A stretch of 7,104 bases of DNA from NCBI GenBank assembly GCA_030615845.1, contig JAUWYM010000038.1, positions 1 through 7,104 on the forward strand. Reading direction: 5' to 3'. Within the stretch, counting starts at the first letter, position 1. Each line of letters begins with the position of its first letter. This document shows positions 1 to 4,507 of the stretch, piece by piece. A model generated the notes under the pieces. It was not told the origin of the DNA, ran no database searches, and saw only the letters and a list, made by a program, of their open reading frames with translations. The translations under genes were made by a program, and so were the position numbers. This DNA is from Thermoplasmatota archaeon (GTDB taxonomy: Archaea > Thermoplasmatota > E2 > DHVEG-1).

Positions 1-984
1 GGAACAGGGCCATGGTATAATGAAAAGCTCCATAACTTTACAAATGAAAAAATCGGATATATACTCGACCAACTGAACAACATATTGGATCTTATTGAAA
101 ACTATGAAATGCTCGATGATTATATTGATGGCCCAGCTTGGCTTGGAATTCTTGCTGGAACAAACATGATCCCAATGTACTATTACAGTCCCTCTCAACC
201 CGGTCTTTATGAAAAAGGACTTCCTTCTGATAACCCGTATTCGCTCAATGAGACTCTTTCTGTTGGACGTATCGTCGGCTGGGATGCACAAGATGTTTCA
301 CTATTGATAGCCAGGACGTTATTCTACAAGGATATCTGTGGTCAGCCAGATGGTGAAAAAGATTGGCATAACAGATTTAGTTTTATCTTCGGCGAAGGAT
401 TTGGAGAAACAGGAGGAATCTTCCACCAGATACCCTACTCACGAGAGATAAGAAAATATGGTTTTTACACCAAAGTCTTTGGCGATCTACGAAACAGCAG
501 ACAGTTTGCTGAGTTATTTAATGTATATACTGGATCAAACTATATAGAGTATCTTGGTCATGGAGACTGGTTCTGGTACTCACCCTCACTGTATGGTCTT
601 GATTATTACAGCAAAGCAATTGACGTAGCACATGTAAAAGATTGGATATATGACAAACCAAGCATGTTTCTAACCTCTGCCTGTCTCATGGGACGTATCG
701 ATGGCATACCACCTCGTATGAACATAGGAATAGCTATGCTTCATGCAGGCTGCAACTGTTTTATCGGCGCAACAAGAGAAACAGGGCAAGAAGCAGGTCT
801 CACGGTTCTTGAAAATCATTTAATAAGAGATGATTTCAGCATCGGTGAAGCATTACGAGGAGAAAAAAAGGTGGATAAAGAACCACCGACCTACTACGTA
901 CGCGTTCTCTATGGCGATCCCGCATTTAACCCATATGAGCCAAACAACGGGTTTAGTAATCAAGGAAGACCCGGTCTTCTTTGA
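1..984 (+). CDS. C25 (gingipain-like) cysteine peptidase, 3' part (5' end outside window)
   Basis: The frame is open from base 1 to the TGA at 982-984 (327 residues), so the gene begins upstream; an internal TTG at 85 is not a convincing start. The protein resembles the catalytic domain of clan CD, family C25 peptidases, which are secreted or surface cysteine endopeptidases. Seen, numbered from base 1: a V-G-R-I motif near residues 88-91, the probable catalytic His187 in Y-L-G-H-G-D, the probable catalytic Cys228 in L-T-S-A-C, an A-x-L-H-A-G stretch followed by F-I-G-A-T, and the L-Y-G-D-P motif (GDP at 305-307) that commonly ends this fold. The protein stops soon after, with no PKD, Ig-like or membrane segment, so any signal peptide or propeptide must lie upstream. 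It converges with the M28 peptidase gene only 7 bp away. The family call is firm from motif order; cleavage specificity (Arg or Lys) cannot be read. Confidence 0.8.
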   Translation, partial: GTGPWYNEKLHNFTNEKIGYILDQLNNILDLIENYEMLDDYIDGPAWLGILAGTNMIPMYYYSPSQPGLYEKGLPSDNPYSLNETLSVGRIVGWDAQDVSLLIARTLFYKDICGQPDGEKDWHNRFSFIFGEGFGETGGIFHQIPYSREIRKYGFYTKVFGDLRNSRQFAELFNVYTGSNYIEYLGHGDWFWYSPSLYGLDYYSKAIDVAHVKDWIYDKPSMFLTSACLMGRIDGIPPRMNIGIAMLHAGCNCFIGATRETGQEAGLTVLENHLIRDDFSIGEALRGEKKVDKEPPTYYVRVLYGDPAFNPYEPNNGFSNQGRPGLL

Positions 985-991
985 AAATAAT

Positions 992-2644
992 TTATCCTAT
1001 AATAAGAACTAATGGTCCAAACAGGAGACCTCTCACTGTTACTTCTACGTCATCAACAGCTACAGTGATTAGTGGGAGGCCAATTCCAAATAATTTATCA
1101 GTTTGTATGATCTCTGATTCTCCAATGGGTAGGTTTTCAATGATTCCTGAGGTTCCTTCTTCAACAAGAATTATTCCGCCGTCAAAGGAGATATTCCACA
1201 GGAGATCTTCAAGATCGATATCTACTTGGTTGGTTAGTGTTGCTTTAACTCCGAGTCCTCCTTGAATGACGATATCTACTTTTGGTATTCCTGCAATATC
1301 AATTTCAATAGGTTCTGACCAGTCGCTACTTATTGATCCATTGTCATCTTTTGCCTTTACTGAAATTTCGTAGGTTCCTTCTTCCCTCCAGTAATGGGTT
1401 GATTCAACGGTTTCTCCAGATGCATAAGGACCTTCCCAGTCGCTTATTTCATCTCCCCAGTCCCATTTATAGCAGATTTGATCTGATTCAGGATCAGTTG
1501 TTGACGTTGAGAACGTGTATTCAGTATAGGCATCTCCTTCTGTTGGTCCATCTGGTTGATCGGGTGTATCTGGTGGATTTGATGAACCACCTGGGTTTGA
1601 TAATGTTGCCAGTGTTGCAAGTATTAATCTGGTACATTTCATATCATATGTTAAGTTCATATGTTCGATGGTATCCTGTGGTGAATGATAGTAATGGTTA
1701 AATTCATATTCGTGGTAGAACAATGCATCATAGTCATATTCCCAGAAATAGTAATGATCGCTCCCCCATGACCAACCACTCGGGAGGACATCGAGATCTA
1801 TTAAATCTTCATATTGAGTTGCGATATCGTCAGTGTAATCAACAAGCCAATATGAGTCATCATTATGATATACTTTTACTTTGCTACCTTCGAATTCATC
1901 TTCTGCAAATCCAATCATGTCGACGTTTAGAGTTGCAACAATATTGTCTCCATTTGAATAGGCCTCTTGGGCATATCTTTCACTGCCGAGAAGTCCTTGT
2001 TCTTCACCAGAAAACGTAACAAATCGAATAGTATGATTAAACGAATATTGACTCATGATATATGCTGCTGCAAGTGTTGCAACAGTTCCTGAACCATCAT
2101 CATCAGCACCAGGACTTCCAGGAACACTATCGTAATGGCCGCAGATGATATAGATTTCATCACTTGTTTGATCAAGTCCGTGTAATGTTGCCTCTATATT
2201 TTCACTATCATAACCGCTATTACTCCAGCTATGATATCGAACGTCAAGTCCCATACTTTGAAATTGATCATAGATCCAGTCTCCTGCTTGCTCACATGCT
2301 GTAGTTTCAGTTACTCTTGGTCCGAAGGCTACAAGATCTTCCAGATAGTCTAAGATCATTGATTCATCCAACTGTTGAATCATATCAATAATTATGTCGT
2401 TTCTACTTACTGTATCTGTATTATGACGTCTCGAGATTTTTTCAATGTTTTCAGAAACCTCATGGATTGGAAAAGGAAAAGACATGTCACCAGGAAGTGG
2501 TGGTGGTCCTCCATAATTAAAAGACTGAGAAAAGGATTGGTTTATGTTTGGAATGATCCTAGTTTCTGTTGCAAAACCAGAAATAGGTATTATCAATGTA
2601 ATCGCCAGCATCAAAACTATAATTGCTTCAATTTTTCTTTTAAT
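992..2644 (-). CDS. Secreted M28 family zinc aminopeptidase with PKD domain and unnamed C-terminal domain
   Basis: This is a co-catalytic di-zinc exopeptidase, predicted to trim extracellular peptides. Numbering from an ATT at 2644 gives 550 residues. Signal peptide: K-R-K at 2-4, hydrophobic core about 8-25 ending S-G-F-A. The M28 domain (about 95-340) has every expected metal or catalytic residue: His170 (G-H-Y-D), the Asp cluster at 181-183 (A-D-D-D-G-S-G), the Glu pair 214/215 (S-G-E-E), Asp242 (N-V-D-M-I-G) and His320 (Y-H-S-P-Q-D-T). A Pro/Asp/Gly linker follows, then a PKD-like domain (365-450, W-D-W-G-D) and a beta-rich domain (454-550). Start choice: there is no ATG, GTG or TTG between the in-frame stop at 2648-2650 and the TTG at 2614 (then ATG at 2611). 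Those starts would remove the basic N-region and sit about 40 nt from the SD AGGGGG (2653-2658); ATT at 2644 lies 8 nt from it. If ATT is not used, the gene is 992-2614 (540 residues). Confidence 0.9.
   Translation of the reverse strand: MKRKIEAIIVLMLAITLIIPISGFATETRIIPNINQSFSQSFNYGGPPPLPGDMSFPFPIHEVSENIEKISRRHNTDTVSRNDIIIDMIQQLDESMILDYLEDLVAFGPRVTETTACEQAGDWIYDQFQSMGLDVRYHSWSNSGYDSENIEATLHGLDQTSDEIYIICGHYDSVPGSPGADDDGSGTVATLAAAYIMSQYSFNHTIRFVTFSGEEQGLLGSERYAQEAYSNGDNIVATLNVDMIGFAEDEFEGSKVKVYHNDDSYWLVDYTDDIATQYEDLIDLDVLPSGWSWGSDHYYFWEYDYDALFYHEYEFNHYYHSPQDTIEHMNLTYDMKCTRLILATLATLSNPGGSSNPPDTPDQPDGPTEGDAYTEYTFSTSTTDPESDQICYKWDWGDEISDWEGPYASGETVESTHYWREEGTYEISVKAKDDNGSISSDWSEPIEIDIAGIPKVDIVIQGGLGVKATLTNQVDIDLEDLLWNISFDGGIILVEEGTSGIIENLPIGESEIIQTDKLFGIGLPLITVAVDDVEVTVRGLLFGPLVLIIG
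995..1285 (-). other. C-terminal beta-rich domain shared with the small secreted protein at 6514-6945
   Basis: Residues about 454-550 of the M28 peptidase. The domain opens with V-D-I-V-I-Q-G-G-L-G-V and continues through N-x-x-D-I-D, W-N-I-S, G-G-I-I, S-G-I-I-x-x-L-P-x-G-E-S, L-F-G-I-G, I-T-V-A-V and G-L-L-F-G-P-L-V-L. Alternating hydrophobic residues indicate a beta sandwich. It aligns almost end to end, with one-residue gaps, with the mature part of the protein at 6514-6945. I cannot name a family for it; similar C-terminal domains may be common in secreted proteins of uncultured Thermoplasmatota, but this is from memory and was not searched. Confidence 0.7.
1295..1552 (-). other. PKD-like domain of the M28 peptidase
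   Basis: Residues about 365-450 of the M28 peptidase, directly after a linker rich in Pro, Asp and Gly (G-G-S-S-N-P-P-D-T-P-D). The pattern Y-x-W-D-W-G-D, then H-Y-W-x-x-x-G-T-Y-x-I-x-V-x-A-x-D and a closing W-S-x-P-I-x-I-x-I strand, is that of PKD/Ig-like folds often appended to secreted archaeal and bacterial hydrolases. Its likely role is spacing or surface/substrate binding (inferred). Confidence 0.7.
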
Positions 2645-2826
2645 AGTTTATTCCCCCTAAATATTAAATAATTTTTCATGTATATAAATCTTACAAGTTT
2701 TTTATTCTCTTCTCTACCTTGTTTGTTTTCATCAATACTTGCATTTACAATCGCACCTCCCATTAGGAGCATTGTAATTAAAAAAATAATTACTTTTCCT
2801 AGCTTTTTATCACTTGTTTTCTTCAT
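2617..2826 (-). CDS. Small lysine-rich secreted peptide, unknown function, possibly a gene remnant
   Basis: 69 residues from ATG at 2826. The SD AGGGG (2834-2838) sits 7 nt before the ATG and a TATA box 37 nt before it, so the start is well supported; a TTG two codons upstream is less likely. The N-terminus is a clear signal peptide: basic M-K-K-T-S-D-K-K-L-G-K, a hydrophobic core about residues 11-27, and a plausible cleavage after V-N-A. The mature part would be only about 40 residues, very Lys/Glu rich, with no cysteine and no recognised motif. Its last about 20 codons run through the TATA box and SD of the M28 gene and overlap the start of that gene in another frame, so this tail may be under little protein-level constraint. 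It may be a genuine short secreted peptide, or the promoter and signal sequence of a secreted protein whose remainder was lost. Confidence 0.45.
   Translation of the reverse strand: MKKTSDKKLGKVIIFLITMLLMGGAIVNASIDENKQGREENKKLVRFIYMKNYLIFRGNKLLKEKLKQL
2653..2658 (-). promoter_or_regulatory. Shine-Dalgarno AGGGGG that decides the M28 start
   Basis: On the minus strand AGGGGG is followed by an 8-nt spacer and then ATT at 2644-2642, which opens a frame encoding the basic N-region of the signal peptide. The nearest conventional starts, TTG 2614 and ATG 2611, are 38-41 nt away, too far to be served by this site. Confidence 0.6.
2681..2688 (-). promoter_or_regulatory. TATA box (TTTATATA) for the M28 peptidase gene
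   Basis: TTTATATA on the minus strand lies 36 nt before the ATT at 2644, matching the 32-37 nt TATA-to-start spacing of the other promoters here. It predicts a transcript start near 2660 and a leader of about 15 nt containing the SD. The box lies inside the 3' half of the small ORF at 2617-2826, so the M28 gene probably has its own promoter rather than only readthrough. Confidence 0.6.
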
Positions 2827-2863
2827 ATTCAATCCCCTTATTATATACTATAGTCTATCCCAA

Positions 2864-2871
2864 TATTTAAA
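2864..2871 (-). promoter_or_regulatory. TATA box (TTTAAATA) for the small secreted ORF
   Basis: TTTAAATA on the minus strand, 37 nt before the ATG at 2826, predicting a transcript start near 2841 just ahead of the AGGGG ribosome site. It is divergent from the hdrC promoter, about 180 bp away. Confidence 0.55.
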
Positions 2872-3048
2872 TTATTCTACAATAGCAACCCATTTTACAA
2901 AATAATATGAGGAATTCGAGCTCTGTAGTACTTATTTGAAACAAATGACATGTTTAACCGGTTTTCCCCAATCTAAACTCTATAACATTTAATCGACGAG
3001 GCATGCAAAATCGAATTTTTCAACCTGGAAGAAAAGAATTCAGTAGAG
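2872..3048. other. Divergent intergenic region between the secreted-ORF promoter and the hdr promoter
   Basis: No gene is seen here. The region contains a hyphenated palindrome ATTTG-AAA-CAAAT (2934-2946) and a perfect 8-bp palindrome AACCGGTT (2956-2963), together with ACATGT (2948-2953). These lie about 85-115 bp upstream of the hdrC TATA box and about 65-100 bp upstream of the minus-strand TATA box. They could be regulator sites, but short palindromes are expected by chance. Confidence 0.3.
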
Positions 3049-3056
3049 TTTAAATA
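3049..3056 (+). promoter_or_regulatory. TATA box (TTTAAATA) of the hdrCBA operon
   Basis: TTTAAATA preceded by the purine-rich AGTAGAG, a reasonable BRE, lies 35 nt before the hdrC ATG. The expected start is near 3078, giving a leader of about 14 nt that carries the SD GAGG at 3083-3086. No comparable promoter is seen between hdrC and hdrB or hdrB and hdrA. Confidence 0.65.
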
Positions 3057-3091
3057 TGGAAATTAGATAAAAGGGCTGGGACGAGGCACCT

Positions 3092-3619
3092 ATGAGTATA
3101 GTAGATTTAACATCAATGGCAGAAGCACAAGCAGAACTAAGAAAAGAAATCAATGCGCGGCTCGCAAAACTTCAGAATGAATCTTCAGAGTACTGTTTTC
3201 AATGCGCTAAATGCACTGCTGGCTGTGAAGCTCATAAACTACTAGAGCTTGAACCACATAAAATCGTTGCACTTCTGAAGAGAGGTTTGATTGATGAAAT
3301 GGTCAACTCAGATGTTATTTGGACATGTATGAGTTGTTTTAAATGTTGGGAGCGGTGTCCGCAAAAAGTAGCGCCTGTTGAGATATTAAATGCATTGAAA
3401 AACATGGCTGTTGCAAGTGGGAAACAGATACCTGGAAAGTATACGGCTATGTTGCAGTCTGTTCTTTCCATTTGTCTCATTCAAGACGTACAAGAGGTGA
3501 CAACACATGAAGGTAAAACAATGAAACGAGATACATTGGGGTTGCCACCGCTGTCTAAACCAACAGATGCATCGAAATTTCAAATGGTGCTAACGAAACT
3601 TGCTGTTGAAAAAATCTGA
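3092..3619 (+). CDS. hdrC: CoB-CoM heterodisulfide reductase subunit C (HdrC, soluble type)
   Basis: 175 residues, start ATG 3092 with GAGG 5 nt upstream. HdrC is the small ferredoxin-like subunit that carries electrons from HdrA to the HdrB active site in the cytoplasmic HdrABC complex. It has two classical C-x2-C-x2-C-x3-C motifs for [4Fe-4S] clusters: Cys35/38/41/45 and Cys79/82/85/89, the latter followed by Pro. The spacing, the helical stretch between them (L-E-L-E-P-H-K-I-V-A-L-L) and the length are typical of soluble HdrC, and no cytochrome b-type HdrE partner is present. It is first in a three-gene operon, with its TGA at 3617-3619 10 bp before the hdrB ATG. In methanogens the complex acts on CoM-S-S-CoB; here the physiological disulfide cannot be inferred if the host is not a methanogen. 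Confidence 0.92.
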   Translation: MSIVDLTSMAEAQAELRKEINARLAKLQNESSEYCFQCAKCTAGCEAHKLLELEPHKIVALLKRGLIDEMVNSDVIWTCMSCFKCWERCPQKVAPVEILNALKNMAVASGKQIPGKYTAMLQSVLSICLIQDVQEVTTHEGKTMKRDTLGLPPLSKPTDASKFQMVLTKLAVEKI

Positions 3620-3623
3620 GAGG
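3618..3623 (+). promoter_or_regulatory. Shine-Dalgarno GAGAGG for hdrB
   Basis: GAGAGG overlaps the hdrC stop and lies 6 nt before ATG 3630. This makes ATG 3630 the hdrB start rather than the TTG at 3600, which would overlap hdrC and add ten residues not expected in the family. Confidence 0.65.
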
Positions 3624-3629
3624 AATAAC

Positions 3630-4496
3630 ATGAAGAAATATGCGCTTTACCCTGGTTGTTTAATGCCAACGGAACAATATGCCTATGAACTTTCTCTTCG
3701 AGAAGTGTTTCCATTGCTCGATGTAGAACTTGTTGATGTCGACGGTTTTTCGTGTTGCGGAGAACCTTTGAAGAGCATCAATAAGATGATGACATTGTAT
3801 CTTGCAGCCCGAAATCTTGCTATTGGTGAAAAACAGGGACTTGATCTTTTTGTACCTTGTCCTATGTGTCATTTTTCATTGAGCGAATGTAAGCATGTTC
3901 TCAAGAGCAATAAAGAGATGAGGGATAAAATCAACTCGATGCTTGCATCTGAAGATCTCACCTATAAAGGCACTGCTGGGTTGGTGCATACCGTTGATTT
4001 ACTACATGACATTATTGGTGTTGAAGAGATAAAAAACCGTGTGAAAAATCCATTGAAAGATCTTAAGTTAGCAACGCATTATGGATGTCATCTACTTCGA
4101 CCTAGTGAGATCGGTCGTCCTGTAGATTCTGAAAATCCTCAGAAGATGGAGGCAGTTCTTGATGCTCTGGGTGCCAAATGCTCGTTTTATCCAGAGAAAC
4201 TAGATTGCTGTGGTGCTCCTATTGATGCAAATCTTCCTGAGTCAGCATTGACAAAAACTGGGCAAAAACTGCAAGCAATTCAAGATCATGGTTTTGATGC
4301 CATAGTTGACGTCTGCCCATGGTGCCATAAGATGTTTGATTCACGGCAGAGTAAAGCAGGTGAAACAGTCGCTGCCAAACTTGACATTCCTGTATTATAT
4401 CTGACACAGTGGCTTGGCCTAGCGCTTGGTGTGAAAAAGGAGAAATTAGGTCTTCATTTAAATAGCAGTCCTGTTGATAAGTTGGAACTAAAATGA
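3630..4496 (+). CDS. hdrB: CoB-CoM heterodisulfide reductase subunit B (HdrB, catalytic subunit)
   Basis: 288 residues from ATG 3630. HdrB carries the disulfide-reducing site built from two non-cubane [4Fe-4S] clusters held by duplicated CCG domains. Both are complete. First domain: Cys10, Cys42-Cys43 (S-C-C-G-E-P) and Cys77/Cys80 (C-P-M-C). Second domain: Cys153 (H-Y-G-C-H), Cys193-Cys194 (D-C-C-G-A-P) and Cys229/Cys232 (C-P-W-C), with an extra Cys184. Spacing closely follows methanogen HdrB, so catalytic ability is expected. The N-terminal Y-A-L-Y-P-G-C-L is also typical. The stop codon overlaps a possible hdrA ATG (ATGA at 4493-4496), indicating tight translational coupling. The family also includes HdrB-like proteins of sulfate reducers and acetogens acting on other substrates, so the exact disulfide is open. 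Confidence 0.93.
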   Translation: MKKYALYPGCLMPTEQYAYELSLREVFPLLDVELVDVDGFSCCGEPLKSINKMMTLYLAARNLAIGEKQGLDLFVPCPMCHFSLSECKHVLKSNKEMRDKINSMLASEDLTYKGTAGLVHTVDLLHDIIGVEEIKNRVKNPLKDLKLATHYGCHLLRPSEIGRPVDSENPQKMEAVLDALGAKCSFYPEKLDCCGAPIDANLPESALTKTGQKLQAIQDHGFDAIVDVCPWCHKMFDSRQSKAGETVAAKLDIPVLYLTQWLGLALGVKKEKLGLHLNSSPVDKLELK

Positions 4497-4507
4497 GGGA
4501 GAGCAGA

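Noticed and set aside
85..984. TTG at 85 as the start of the C25 peptidase gene
   Set aside because: The frame is open upstream to base 1, no SD or TATA box precedes 85, and C25 enzymes need further N-terminal sequence.
992..2019. Plus-strand ORFs at 981-1265, 1333-1701 and 1723-2019
   Set aside because: They lie opposite the M28 peptidase, whose domains and catalytic residues are intact; their composition is rich in His, Leu and Arg with no recognisable motif.
2678..2905. Hydrophobic 75-residue plus-strand ORF opposite the small secreted ORF
   Set aside because: It is antisense to the signal-peptide ORF and its promoter, has no ribosome site, and its hydrophobicity follows from the complement of Lys- and Glu-rich codons.
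2912..2923. GAATTCGAGCTC, identical to the start of a common cloning-vector polylinker
   Set aside because: The match stops after 12 bases (the next bases are TGTAGTAC rather than the expected KpnI/SmaI sites), and the flanks are ordinary AT-rich archaeal DNA with a TATA box, so vector contamination is unlikely.
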